Positions 18,273-26,192 of a stretch of DNA of 64,000 bases are shown here, piece after piece. The stretch comes from TMED27 sp050633165. GTDB lineage: Bacteria; Pseudomonadota; Alphaproteobacteria; Micavibrionales; Micavibrionaceae. The DNA lies in NCBI GenBank assembly GCA_050633165.1, contig JBOEFZ010000014.1, forward strand, positions 1 through 64,000. Direction: 5' to 3'. Below the pieces are notes generated by a model. The model worked only from the letters and a program-made list of their open reading frames with translations, searched no databases and was not told where the DNA came from. The stretch's first letter is position 1; every line of letters begins with the position of its first letter. The position numbers were made by a program, and so were the translations under genes.

Positions 18273-18285
18273 AGAAAAAGAATTT

Positions 18286-18632
18286 GCATCCTGACGAAAG
18301 TCAGGATCTCTTCGCATTATGAATGAAAATTATTACGTTTATTTCATAACCAACAAACCAAAAGGTACGCTTTATATTGGTATTACGCACGATCTCCGGA
18401 AGAGAATTTATCAGCATAAGCATAAAACCATTGAAGGCTTTTCATCAAAATATAGCCTTACAAAACTTGTGTATTTTGAGCATTATGAAGATAAATGGAT
18501 TGCAGCGGATCGGGAACGTAAGCTGAAAAACTGGAAACGAAATTGGAAAATTGAACTGATTGAAGATCATAATCCGGAATGGAAAGATCTTTACAGCAGT
18601 CTTTTTTGAGATCCTGACTTTCGTCAGGATGC
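18286..18632. mobile_element. GIY-YIG cassette with 25-bp perfect terminal inverted repeats
   Basis: The segments 18286-18310 and 18608-18632 are exact reverse complements over 25 bases. Each is itself a hairpin with core ATCCTGAC-GAAA-GTCAGGAT. Between them is only the GIY-YIG gene. It splits nadA from nadC. The layout (nuclease gene plus REP-like hairpins at both ends) suggests a small transposable or homing-type unit, but mobility is inference. No target-site duplication is evident by eye. Confidence 0.6.
18319..18609 (+). CDS. GIY-YIG domain endonuclease (small, stand-alone)
   Basis: 96 residues made almost entirely of a GIY-YIG nuclease fold. YYVYFITNKPKGTLYIGIT holds the two signature strands (YVY and YIG). 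RKRIYQHK holds the catalytic-type arginine and the region with the conserved Tyr/His. ADRERKLKNWKR carries the likely metal-binding glutamate. It belongs to the small UPF0213-like group. Its stop codon overlaps the right inverted repeat and the left repeat ends eight bases before the start. The gene is more AT-rich than nadA and nadC, consistent with transfer. Confidence 0.88.
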   Translation: MNENYYVYFITNKPKGTLYIGITHDLRKRIYQHKHKTIEGFSSKYSLTKLVYFEHYEDKWIAADRERKLKNWKRNWKIELIEDHNPEWKDLYSSLF

Positions 18633-18651
18633 GAGAAAAGAGAGATTTGTT

Positions 18652-19491
18652 ATGCATCGAATATCGATTGAACCCATTGTTAAGGCGGCTTTGCTCGAAG
18701 ATCTTGGGCATGGGAGCGACATTACGTCGGAGGCGGTTATTCCGGCGGGTTTGAATGCGCGGGCGGTGATTAATACGCGTGAGGATGGGGTTATTGCGGG
18801 GGTTGAGGTTGCGGTTTTAGCGTTTCGCTTGGTTGACCCCAGCCTTGAAGTGATCGTGCATAAGCGGGATGGTGAGGCGATTACCGCCGGTGATAAGATT
18901 TTGACCATTTCCGGTTCGGCGCGATCCATTACGACGGCGGAGCGGGTGGCGCTTAATTTTGCTTCGCATTTATCGGGGATTGCGAGCGCGACGGCGGCTT
19001 ATGTTGCGCGATGCGCAGGGACAAGCGCGAAAGTATGTTGCACGCGTAAGACTTTGCCGGGTTTACGGGGTTTGCAGAAACAGGCGGTTTTGCTTGGCGG
19101 TGGTGCTAATCACCGTTTTGGCCTTGATGATGCTATCCTTATTAAGGACAATCATATTGCGATGGCGGGCGGCGTGAATGCTGTGCTTGATGCTGCGCAA
19201 GCGCGATGTAGCCATATGATGAAGATCGAGATTGAGGTTGATACGCTTGATCAGTTATCGCAGGTTTTGAAACATGGCGGCGCGGATATTGTGCTGCTTG
19301 ATAACATGGATAACGATACTTTGCGTGAAGCCGTCGCAATGGTTGATGGTACAATGGTGTGCGAGGCTTCGGGCGGTGTTAACCTTGAAACCGTGCAAGG
19401 GATTGCGCAAACGGGCGTGGATTATATTTCCGTGGGTGCGTTGACGCATTCGGTTACCGTGCTGGATTTGGGCTTGGATATCGAGATTTAG
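18652..19491 (+). CDS. nadC: Nicotinate-nucleotide pyrophosphorylase (quinolinate phosphoribosyltransferase)
   Basis: Turns quinolinate and PRPP into nicotinate mononucleotide, following NadA in the NAD pathway. 279 residues. The type II QPRTase fold shows EDLGHGSDITSEAVIP near the start, then NFASHLSGIAS, the active-site stretch CTRKTLPGLR, GGGANHRFGLDDAILIKDNH, the barrel strand IEIEVDTLDQ, and VCEASGGVNLETV. The preceding repeat probably ended up between nadA and nadC by insertion; an AGAGAG stretch serves as ribosome-binding site. Confidence 0.95.
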   Translation: MHRISIEPIVKAALLEDLGHGSDITSEAVIPAGLNARAVINTREDGVIAGVEVAVLAFRLVDPSLEVIVHKRDGEAITAGDKILTISGSARSITTAERVALNFASHLSGIASATAAYVARCAGTSAKVCCTRKTLPGLRGLQKQAVLLGGGANHRFGLDDAILIKDNHIAMAGGVNAVLDAAQARCSHMMKIEIEVDTLDQLSQVLKHGGADIVLLDNMDNDTLREAVAMVDGTMVCEASGGVNLETVQGIAQTGVDYISVGALTHSVTVLDLGLDIEI

Positions 19492-19524
19492 GGAATTTTT
19501 ACCTTTCTTATATAAAGTGATGGA

Positions 19525-20097
19525 ATGGGCAAATTACGGGGCTTCTTATTTGCGGGTTTGTTGATGGTTTTTATGGTGCAAAGCCCGCTTGCGCTTGCCA
19601 AAAGCGGGAAGCTTTCGACGTCGAGCATCAAGAGATTTATCAAAGAAACGACGCAAGTTACCTCCGGTCAGCATGAAGATTACGGCAATGTCGCCGCGAT
19701 TACCGGATATTTACAAACTCATATCGCCGATAATGGCCGTTTCCAGAGTAGTGTGACCTTTACCATGCCCGGACAAGACGCGCAGACGCAGCATATGGAT
19801 TTGAAGAAGAAGGATTTTATGCGCTATGTCATTCAATCGTCGCAAAGTTTGCAGGATTATGAGAGCAAGACCCGCGTTCTGAATTCACGGATTTCTGAGG
19901 ATGGGAAGCGCGCCTATGTTCAGACCAGCGGTGTTGAGCGTGGGGTTATGCCGACCCCGACGAATAACGGCGGCGTTGAGTTTGTGCCGTTTGAGGGAAC
20001 TTCGAATTGTCAGCAGATTATCAAGCTCAGCCGCAAGGATGTCATACAGATGTATTCGGCGGTGTGCGAAACGGATGTTGAATTTTCCGCGCCTTAA
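19525..20097 (+). CDS. Secreted protein of unknown function
   Basis: 190 residues. A signal peptide is clear: positively charged MGKLR, a hydrophobic core and a cut after SPLALA. The mature part is about 165 residues, mixed alpha/beta, with two cysteines (SNCQQII and SAVCETD) that could pair in the periplasm. I do not recognise the family. It lies 33 bases after nadC on the same strand and converges with sdhB. No functional link to NAD synthesis is evident. Confidence 0.75.
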   Translation: MGKLRGFLFAGLLMVFMVQSPLALAKSGKLSTSSIKRFIKETTQVTSGQHEDYGNVAAITGYLQTHIADNGRFQSSVTFTMPGQDAQTQHMDLKKKDFMRYVIQSSQSLQDYESKTRVLNSRISEDGKRAYVQTSGVERGVMPTPTNNGGVEFVPFEGTSNCQQIIKLSRKDVIQMYSAVCETDVEFSAP

Positions 20098-20128
20098 TTG
20101 CGATAAATGAACGACCTCTCGCTTTTTA

Positions 20129-20920
20129 TTAACGCTGCGTCATCATTTTTTTGATTTCGGCGATGGCTTTGGCGGGGTTTAGTCCTTTTGGACAGGTGCT
20201 GGTGCAGTTCATGATGGTGTGGCAGCGGTAAAGTTTGAACGGGTCTTCGAGCGCGTCGAGGCGTTTATCGGTTGCGTCATCACGGCTGTCGGCGATCCAG
20301 CGATAGGCTTGGAGGAGGATTGCCGGCCCAAGGAATTTATCGCCGTTCCACCAATATGACGGGCAAGAGGTCGAGCAGCAGAAACATAAGATGCAGCCAG
20401 CAGGGCCGTGGCCGTCCGCGCCATTGAGGATAGTTGCATCTTCATCGCTTTGCAGGCGCTCTTCGGTCGGGTTTGGTGTGTCGGATTGTAGCCATGGCTC
20501 AATCGATTCGTATTGTTTATAAACCGCGTTCAGATCGGGGACGAGGTCTTTGACAACCGGCATATGGGGGAGCGGCGTGATAACGGCATCGCCGCTGATA
20601 TCCTCGATCGCCTTTGTGCAGGCAAGGGTGTTCGTACCATCGATATTCATCGCGCAAGAGCCGCAAATCCCCTCGCGGCAGGAACGGCGCAGGGTTAGGG
20701 TTTGGTCGACATCGTTTTTAATGTGGAGCAGCGCGTCGAGCACCATCGGCCCGCAATTATCGAGGTCGATTTTATACTCATCCATACGCGGATTTTTGTC
20801 ATCATCGGGGTCCCAACGGTAGACTTTGAACGTTTTTGTGTTTTTTGCGTCATCGTTGGCGGCGTTGATTTGTTCGCCTTTGGTGATTTTGGAATTTGCG
20901 GGGAGGGAGAATTCAGCCAT
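20129..20920 (-). CDS. sdhB: Succinate dehydrogenase iron-sulfur subunit
   Basis: Iron-sulfur subunit of respiratory complex II, passing electrons from SdhA flavin to quinone. About 263 residues from the ATG at 20920. The N-terminal plant-type ferredoxin domain has SCREGICGSCAMNI and NTLACT for the [2Fe-2S] cluster. The C-terminal domain has CILCFCCSTSCPSYWW and CHTIMNCTSTCPKGLNP for the [4Fe-4S] and [3Fe-4S] clusters. An upstream start at 20965 lies in a hairpin-rich gap and is not used. It is separated from sdhA by two unrelated genes. Confidence 0.96.
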   Translation of the reverse strand: MAEFSLPANSKITKGEQINAANDDAKNTKTFKVYRWDPDDDKNPRMDEYKIDLDNCGPMVLDALLHIKNDVDQTLTLRRSCREGICGSCAMNIDGTNTLACTKAIEDISGDAVITPLPHMPVVKDLVPDLNAVYKQYESIEPWLQSDTPNPTEERLQSDEDATILNGADGHGPAGCILCFCCSTSCPSYWWNGDKFLGPAILLQAYRWIADSRDDATDKRLDALEDPFKLYRCHTIMNCTSTCPKGLNPAKAIAEIKKMMTQR

Positions 20921-20946
20921 TATTTCTTCACTTCGTTTACCCCATA

Positions 20947-21073
20947 TTACCATGGGAGGGGTCAAACCCCTTTGTTTTCATTGCCTTTTTTATCAGTTCG
21001 TTTCGCTCCTGCCGAAATTGAGAATAGCTCTCAATCTGCCAAGCGTTTCAAACACTTATCGTCGCCATGGTAA
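20947..21073. repeat. Inverted-repeat element upstream of sdhB
   Basis: TTACCATGG at 20947 and CCATGGTAA at 21065 are exact inverse copies. Within the left end is a GGGG-TCAAA-CCCC hairpin followed by TTTGTTTT. A TAAACCGCAGAGACGCAGAG unit follows at 21106. The interval carries no gene and lies where sdhB transcription would normally continue from sdhA. Confidence 0.6.
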
Positions 21074-21135
21074 CACGGGTGCGGGGATTTTGTGAAGGGG
21101 GATTTTAAACCGCAGAGACGCAGAGGGCGCGGAGG

Positions 21136-22026
21136 TTATGCGTGGGGTTCGGGTTTGTCAAATGTCATTAACTCACCAAGCATTGCTCTTAACTTTGCAA
21201 GACGGATGTTTTTAGGCGCACGCGGGTCTTTTCCGTCATCTGTTTTGAAACACATGTTAGGCCCCCACTTATTTTCGTACATAGCATCATCAGCCCGCGT
21301 GATAGATTCACTAACAGTGTCAGGCAATAAAATATTAGAAGGCATATCCGCAACATCAAACACATCTACACCAATACTCGCGCCAATTGGGAAAGGAACG
21401 TCATTTCTGCTCATTTTATGTAGCCCAGCCAAGCATGCACGAACTTTTTTTACAACAAGGCTTTCATCGAATTTATCATCACCATTAAATGGTAGAATTA
21501 ATACAATTTCATCACCGCCTTTGCGAACAACTAAATCTCTTTCAAAAAACTCATTTGATAGCCTATTGATGACCTCTATTAACGCTTCATCACCAGCCTT
21601 GTGACCGCAGTTATCATTAAGTTCTTTGAAACCATCCAAATCGATAAATATTGTTGCGTACTGCCGCGCAGGATATCTTTGTGAGCGCTCCAATTCTTTG
21701 GCAAGCCCGTTTAGGTTTAATGCACCTGTAAGTGGATCATAACCTGCTCTTTCAAGCTGTCTGTGCTTACCTTGCAGTGTGATCATTAAGCCTTTAACTA
21801 GCTTTATGATTGATGCAGGTGTTTGACCTGCTTCGCGATCAAGTATTTCAGAAAACTCGTTCCGTAATTTTTGAGGTATGCCTATACGTTGTATATGACC
21901 ATCGGCGAGATAATCATTAATATGATCTACAGTCGTTATCTTTGCACTAATTTCTTCTACTTGCGAAGCTTCAGAAAAATCTTTAGTTGGCCTTATTATC
22001 GACACTGCACACACCTCCCCATTCAT
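21136..22026 (-). CDS. GGDEF-domain protein, probable diguanylate cyclase
   Basis: 296 residues without membrane spans. The first 110 residues are a helical part of unknown kind. The GGDEF domain starts at DPLTGALNLNGL and has the metal-binding strand FIDLDGFKELNDNCGHKAGDEAL and the active loop RKGGDEIVLIL. The catalytic GGDE is intact, with Ile in place of the final Phe. The inhibitory RxxD site is absent (FERD at that place), so product inhibition is not expected. Base composition is clearly more AT-rich than sdhB and sdhA on either side, a sign of later arrival. Confidence 0.85.
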   Translation of the reverse strand: MNGEVCAVSIIRPTKDFSEASQVEEISAKITTVDHINDYLADGHIQRIGIPQKLRNEFSEILDREAGQTPASIIKLVKGLMITLQGKHRQLERAGYDPLTGALNLNGLAKELERSQRYPARQYATIFIDLDGFKELNDNCGHKAGDEALIEVINRLSNEFFERDLVVRKGGDEIVLILPFNGDDKFDESLVVKKVRACLAGLHKMSRNDVPFPIGASIGVDVFDVADMPSNILLPDTVSESITRADDAMYENKWGPNMCFKTDDGKDPRAPKNIRLAKLRAMLGELMTFDKPEPHA

Positions 22027-22101
22027 TAATGAAGAGAGAATATATTAATTTACATATTGATGCAAGCTTTTTAATTCTGGACAGAATTGAGAGGCGGAAA
22101 A

Positions 22102-22347
22102 TTAGTCCAACTTGCCGTCTTTCAACGCATTAAGCAGTTCTATCACGCTGCGTTTTTCTTTTACGTTGGCGGTGAAGGACCAGATTAGGGCGGCGATCCA
22201 GCCTATGCCGGTTATGCCGAGGAGGATGTTGAGCAGTAGAATCGGGATGAAATTATTGTGGCGGCGGATTAATGCTACCCCCGTTGGGATGAGGTAGATT
22301 GTTACCATCAGGATAATGCCGATAATGACGCGGACTGCTGTTCCCAT
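22102..22347 (-). CDS. Small two-helix protein of the superinfection-immunity (Imm_superinfect) family
   Basis: 81 residues with two hydrophobic segments (about 5-24 and 34-58). The part PTGVALIRRHNNFIPILLLNILLGITGIGWIAALIWSF, seen as PTxxAxxRxHxN then NxxLGxTGxGWIxALIW, matches the family named after phage T4 Imm. In bacterial chromosomes the role is unknown. It lies only 25 bases after sdhA on the same strand. It could be a passenger in the sdh transcript. Confidence 0.75.
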   Translation of the reverse strand: MGTAVRVIIGIILMVTIYLIPTGVALIRRHNNFIPILLLNILLGITGIGWIAALIWSFTANVKEKRSVIELLNALKDGKLD

Positions 22348-22372
22348 TTCATGCTTCCTTTTTGATTGCGGT

Positions 22373-24190
22373 CTAGTAGACCCGAGCCTTCGGCGGGAAG
22401 GGTTCGATTTCGTCCGTTAGGGTTTTCATGATGACGGGGCGGTAGGTGGTTTTGGTTTTGCCTTTCTCATCGATGCTCATGACGGTGTGCTTCATCCATT
22501 TTTCGTCATTCCGGTCGGGGAAGTCTTCGCGGGCGTGGGCGCCGCGGGATTCTTCGCGCTCGGCGGCGGAGTGCATGGAGATGACGGCTTGGGAGAGGAG
22601 GTTATCCAGCTCTAATGTTTCAACGAGATCGGTGTTGAAGATCATGGATTTGTCCGTGACGCTCAGATCACCCTTTCCGGCGAAGACTTTGTCGATTTTC
22701 TTAACGCCCTCGTCCAATGTTTCGCCCGTACGGAATACGGCGGCGTGGTCTTGCATGGTTTTTTGCATGTTCATGCGAAGCTCGGATGTTTTGGTTGAGC
22801 CTTTGGCGTGGCGCATTGCGTCGAGGCGTTCTAACGCCTTTGTGCCGTCATCGCCGCCGAAGGTTTGATGCGGCGTGCCGGGCTTGACCGTTTCGGCGGC
22901 GCGGTTGGCGGCGGCGCGTCCGAAGACGACAAGGTCGAGGAGGCTGTTCGAGCCGAGGCGGTTTGCGCCGTGGACGGAGACACACGCGGCCTCGCCGATG
23001 GCCATGAGGCCGGGGACGACTGCGTTGGGGTCTTTTTTGGTGGGGTTGATGACTTCGCATTGATAATTGGTCTGGATGCCACCCATATTGTAATGCACGG
23101 TTGGGAGCACGGGGATGGGTTGTTTGGTAACATCCACGCCGGCGAAGATTTTCGCGCTCTCGGCAATACCGGGCAGGCGGGAGAAGATGATGTCGGGGTC
23201 GAGGTGGGTCAGGTCGAGGTGGATGTGGTCGCCTTGTTCGCCCACGCCGCGGCCTTCGCGGATTTCGATGGTCATGGAGCGGGAGACGACATCGCGGGAG
23301 GCGAGGTCTTTGGCGGAGGGGGCGTAGCGTTCCATGAAGCGTTCGCCCTCGGCATTGCGCAGAATTCCGCCTTCGCCGCGCACGCCTTCGGTGATGAGGC
23401 AGCCAGCGCCGTAGATTCCGGTTGGGTGGAATTGAGTAAACTCCATGTCTTGGAGCGGGATTCCGGCGCGGACGACCATGCCGTTTCCGTCCCCTGTGCA
23501 GGTATGGGCGGAGGTACAGGAGAAGTATGCGCGACCATACCCGCCGGTGGCGAGGATGGTTTGATGCGCGCGGAAGCGGTGGATTGTACCGTCGTCGAGA
23601 TTCCATGCCATGACGCCCAAACACTCGCCTTCATCGGACATGATGAGGTCGAGGGCGAAATATTCGATGAAGAATTCGGCGTTGTTTTTGAGGGCTTGGG
23701 TATAGAGCGTATGGAGGATTGCGTGGCCCGTCCGGTCGGCAGCGGCGCAGGTGCGCTGGGCTGTACCCTCGCCGAAATTGGTGGTCATGCCGCCAAAGGC
23801 GCGTTGATAGATTTTACCAGCCGCCGTGCGGGAGAATGGCACGCCGTAATGTTCAAGCTCGTAAATCGCGGGGATGGCTTCGCGGCACATATATTCGATC
23901 GCGTCTTGGTCGCCGAGCCAGTCAGAGCCCTTAACCGTGTCGTACATGTGGAATTTCCAGCTATCCTCGCCCATATTGCCTAAGGCTGCGGAGATGCCGC
24001 CTTGCGCCGCAACCGTGTGGGAGCGGGTTGGAAAGACCTTGGAAATAAGAGCGGTTTTGAGGCCTTTTTCGGCACAACCGAAACCCGCGCGCAGCCCTGC
24101 GCCCCCTGCGCCCACGACGACGACGTCATATTCGTGATCGATGATTTGGTATTCTTTGATAACTTTTTCTAATTTAGCGGCTTTTGGCAT
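22373..24190 (-). CDS. sdhA: Succinate dehydrogenase flavoprotein subunit
   Basis: Catalytic subunit of complex II, oxidising succinate to fumarate. 605 residues. The dinucleotide-binding start VVVGAGGAGLRAGFG and the flavin-attachment region SHTVAAQGG (the histidine carries covalent FAD) are present. Others are EFTQFHPTGIYGAGCLITEGVRGEGG, seen as QFHPTG and RGEGG, and HYNMGG, GEAACVSVHGANRLGSNSLLD. Upstream are sdhD and sdhC with one small gene between. Confidence 0.97.
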   Translation of the reverse strand: MPKAAKLEKVIKEYQIIDHEYDVVVVGAGGAGLRAGFGCAEKGLKTALISKVFPTRSHTVAAQGGISAALGNMGEDSWKFHMYDTVKGSDWLGDQDAIEYMCREAIPAIYELEHYGVPFSRTAAGKIYQRAFGGMTTNFGEGTAQRTCAAADRTGHAILHTLYTQALKNNAEFFIEYFALDLIMSDEGECLGVMAWNLDDGTIHRFRAHQTILATGGYGRAYFSCTSAHTCTGDGNGMVVRAGIPLQDMEFTQFHPTGIYGAGCLITEGVRGEGGILRNAEGERFMERYAPSAKDLASRDVVSRSMTIEIREGRGVGEQGDHIHLDLTHLDPDIIFSRLPGIAESAKIFAGVDVTKQPIPVLPTVHYNMGGIQTNYQCEVINPTKKDPNAVVPGLMAIGEAACVSVHGANRLGSNSLLDLVVFGRAAANRAAETVKPGTPHQTFGGDDGTKALERLDAMRHAKGSTKTSELRMNMQKTMQDHAAVFRTGETLDEGVKKIDKVFAGKGDLSVTDKSMIFNTDLVETLELDNLLSQAVISMHSAAEREESRGAHAREDFPDRNDEKWMKHTVMSIDEKGKTKTTYRPVIMKTLTDEIEPFPPKARVY

Positions 24191-24206
24191 ACTATGAACC
24201 TTTTTC

Positions 24207-24647
24207 CTACTTTGTCATTTTTGTTAGTTGCAACTTAAAACTCTTTAAGCATTTTTTTTCCATCATCGGCTCAGGTTCAGGCTCTCCAGGTATCAATATG
24301 CTTGAACCACCCCTATATACAATCTGCGTAGTTGCCATACCATTATCGCCTTTTTTCAAACTATCAAACGGTGTACCGCAAAAATCATATGTCACTATTT
24401 TAGGAAGCCCCGTTAATTCACAGCTTTGCAGCGATCCGTCAAGATATTCAGGCTGATTATGCGAAGCTTTTGCTGATGCGATATATAAATCTACCGAATT
24501 GCTCTTAACCTCTTGGACTTTAGCCATGCTTTCACAAACGGGTTGGATCGGAAGACTCGCCGACATAACAGGCTCCATAAACCATCCGGAAGAGACGACA
24601 ACAAGCACTGCTATAATTTTTTTTCGCTTACAAAATATTTGTAGCAT
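24207..24647 (-). CDS. Exported protein of unknown function inside the sdh cluster
   Basis: 146 residues. The N-terminus has several lysines followed by a hydrophobic run and SGWFMEPVMSAS, consistent with a signal peptide. Four cysteines occur in the mature part (QPVCESM, QSCELTG, DFCGTPF, EKKCLKS). No family recognised. It is AT-rich in contrast to sdhD and sdhA, begins three bases after the sdhD stop and ends 16 bases before sdhA. It therefore appears inserted but still co-transcribed. Confidence 0.7.
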   Translation of the reverse strand: MLQIFCKRKKIIAVLVVVSSGWFMEPVMSASLPIQPVCESMAKVQEVKSNSVDLYIASAKASHNQPEYLDGSLQSCELTGLPKIVTYDFCGTPFDSLKKGDNGMATTQIVYRGGSSILIPGEPEPEPMMEKKCLKSFKLQLTKMTK

Positions 24648-24650
24648 CTT

Positions 24651-24989
24651 TTACAATCCAATTTTCAAAATTGATATGAATACCGTAAGCCCTAAGACGA
24701 AGGCGAAGAGTTTTAGGGTGATGATCGCGACGTTTCGGGCGCAGGGGCATGAGATATAGTCCTCAAAGACGGTTTCTAGCTCTAGCGTGAAGTGTTTGAG
24801 AGTTGTGAGGGTGAAGAGAATAGCGACGATGAGGTTTAGCGGGGCGGCGATAAAGGCCTCGAGCGCCGCGTAATCGGCGTTGCGCAGGGTGTAGAGTGCG
24901 TAGATGAACCAAGCCGTGAGCGGGATGAGCGCTATGCTCGTAACGTTATGGGCGATTTTGTGGGCTGTGCCGTCGTGATTGAGAAACAT
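24651..24989 (-). CDS. sdhD: Succinate dehydrogenase membrane anchor subunit D
   Basis: 112 residues with three membrane helices. The second helix ends in LKHFTLELETVFEDYI, matching the family H...G/E...EDY motif whose histidine region contributes to heme b or quinone binding. The start HDGTAHKIAHNVTSIALIPL is the usual amphipathic lead. It is 12 bases downstream of sdhC. Confidence 0.88.
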   Translation of the reverse strand: MFLNHDGTAHKIAHNVTSIALIPLTAWFIYALYTLRNADYAALEAFIAAPLNLIVAILFTLTTLKHFTLELETVFEDYISCPCARNVAIITLKLFAFVLGLTVFISILKIGL

Positions 24990-25001
24990 GTTACTTCCTT
25001 T

Positions 25002-25409
25002 TTATCCGTAAATGAGGGCGGCGATTCCGGCGGTGATGAGCGCAGAGACGAGCAGGACGACATTTCCGGTCATGCGTCCGCATGCAGGCTTCACGCCGAT
25101 TACAAGATCCCACAGTACATGACGCACGCCATTGCCGAGATAAAAGCACACAACGAACACGCCGAAGATGAGCTTTATGGTCATGAGGTTGATGATAGCA
25201 TCACTTTTGAGGAAGGCCATGGTCGCATCGAAAAGCGACGGGTTCCAGACGGCTGCGCTGAACCAGGCGAAGATTACGGAGGCCGAGATAAAGAGGCCGA
25301 TGCCGACCACGCGCCCCGCAATGGACATGCGGGCGTTATAGGGCAGTTTATAGACCTGAAGGTGGGGGGAAAGGGGGCGATTTGTGTCTGATGTATTCAT
25401 GGGAGACAT
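25002..25409 (-). CDS. sdhC: Succinate dehydrogenase cytochrome b556 subunit
   Basis: About 135 residues, three membrane helices. RPLSPHLQVYKLP is the signature lead. The heme-ligand histidine is in GNGVRHVLWD. In the quinone-site helix, the usual SIxHR reads SIAGR: Ser and Arg remain but His is Gly. The ATG at 25409 is preferred, with another at 25400; the longer frame from 25460 adds residues not seen in SdhC. It is the first gene of the sdh cluster. Confidence 0.9.
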   Translation of the reverse strand: MSPMNTSDTNRPLSPHLQVYKLPYNARMSIAGRVVGIGLFISASVIFAWFSAAVWNPSLFDATMAFLKSDAIINLMTIKLIFGVFVVCFYLGNGVRHVLWDLVIGVKPACGRMTGNVVLLVSALITAGIAALIYG

Positions 25410-25454
25410 GATACTGTAGATGGTGGGGTTTTCAAGGTTAAATCTTGAAATTAG

Positions 25455-25524
25455 CGTCATTGCAGGCTTGATCCGGAATTTTTTAGCTTTCCGGCATGAG
25501 ATCTCCGCGAACGCGGGAATGACG
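25455..25524. repeat. CGTCATTGC...GAATGACG palindromic repeat
   Basis: CGTCATTGCAGGCTTGATCC opens the unit and GCGGGAATGACG closes it. An inner pair TCCGGAA/TTCCGG forms a second hairpin. It lies in the gap between msrB and sdhC and belongs to the same broad family as 2720, 7104 and 50251. Confidence 0.75.
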
Positions 25525-25534
25525 GGGTTGGGCG

Positions 25535-26053
25535 TTATTGGCTCTGCACATATTCCAGTGCGAGGCCGTTGATGCAGTAGCGTAGGCCCGTTGGCGGCGG
25601 ACCGTCATTGAAGACATGACCGAGGTGAGAGCCGCAATTGGCGCAGTGGGTTTCGGTGCGGGCGGCGCCGATTTTGTAATCGGTGGAAGTGCCGATGGCG
25701 TGTTCGTCTACGGGCTCATAAAAGCTGGGCCAGCCGGTGCCGGAGTCGAATTTGCTTGCGGTGCTGAAGAGGTGGTGGCCGCAGCCTTTGCAGTAAAAGT
25801 CGCCCTGCCCTTCTATGCCGTTAAGTGGGGAGGAGCAGGATTTTTCTGTGCCTTCGGAGCGGAGGATGTGGTATTCCTCCTTGCTCAGGCGGGCGCGCCA
25901 TTCTTCGTCGGTGAGTTGGAATGGGAAGGTGTCAGGGTCGGGTTTTGTGCTTTTGCCTGTGAGCATGTTTAAATCCAGTGCGTTTGCGGATGTCGAGAGG
26001 CTTAACGCCGCTACCGTACCGCTCAATCCTAGTATAAAATTTCGTCTGTTCAT
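25535..26053 (-). CDS. msrB: Periplasmic peptide-methionine (R)-S-oxide reductase with Tat-type leader
   Basis: Reduces R-methionine sulfoxide in proteins. 172 residues. The N-terminus NRRNFILGLSGTVAALSLS has the twin arginine and hydrophobic core of a Tat signal ending near SANA, so the enzyme should be periplasmic. The MsrB domain follows, with zinc ligands in CKGC and CANC, GTGWPSFYEP, and the catalytic cysteine in RYCINGLAL. In most family members the last motif reads CINS, so the Gly is a minor variation. No msrA is adjacent. Confidence 0.92.
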   Translation of the reverse strand: MNRRNFILGLSGTVAALSLSTSANALDLNMLTGKSTKPDPDTFPFQLTDEEWRARLSKEEYHILRSEGTEKSCSSPLNGIEGQGDFYCKGCGHHLFSTASKFDSGTGWPSFYEPVDEHAIGTSTDYKIGAARTETHCANCGSHLGHVFNDGPPPTGLRYCINGLALEYVQSQ

Positions 26054-26113
26054 ATGGGTGTATTCGGAGAGACTTCAAGACTGGTTACACTTTTACTCGC
26101 TATACTCGTTATT

Positions 26114-26180
26114 GCCTCGCGCAGCTTCGCTGCTCCGGCGGGGCGCGCCACGAGGCGCGAGGCCGCAGTCGCGACCTTTG
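26114..26180. repeat. GCCTCGCGCAGCTTCGCTG repeat
   Basis: Starts GCCTCGCGCAGCTTCGCTG, continues CTCCGGCGGGGCGCGCC and ends near CCGCAGTCGCGACC. The same order of words is found at 83-152 and 50158-50225. It contains several small GC-rich hairpins and no gene. Confidence 0.85.
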
Positions 26181-26192
26181 GGTGCTAAAATA

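Noticed and set aside
22848..23983. Long open frames on both strands across sdhA
   Set aside because: Their products are Arg/His/Pro- or Gly/Ala/Val-rich with no family pattern; they are frame shadows of the GC-rich sdhA gene.
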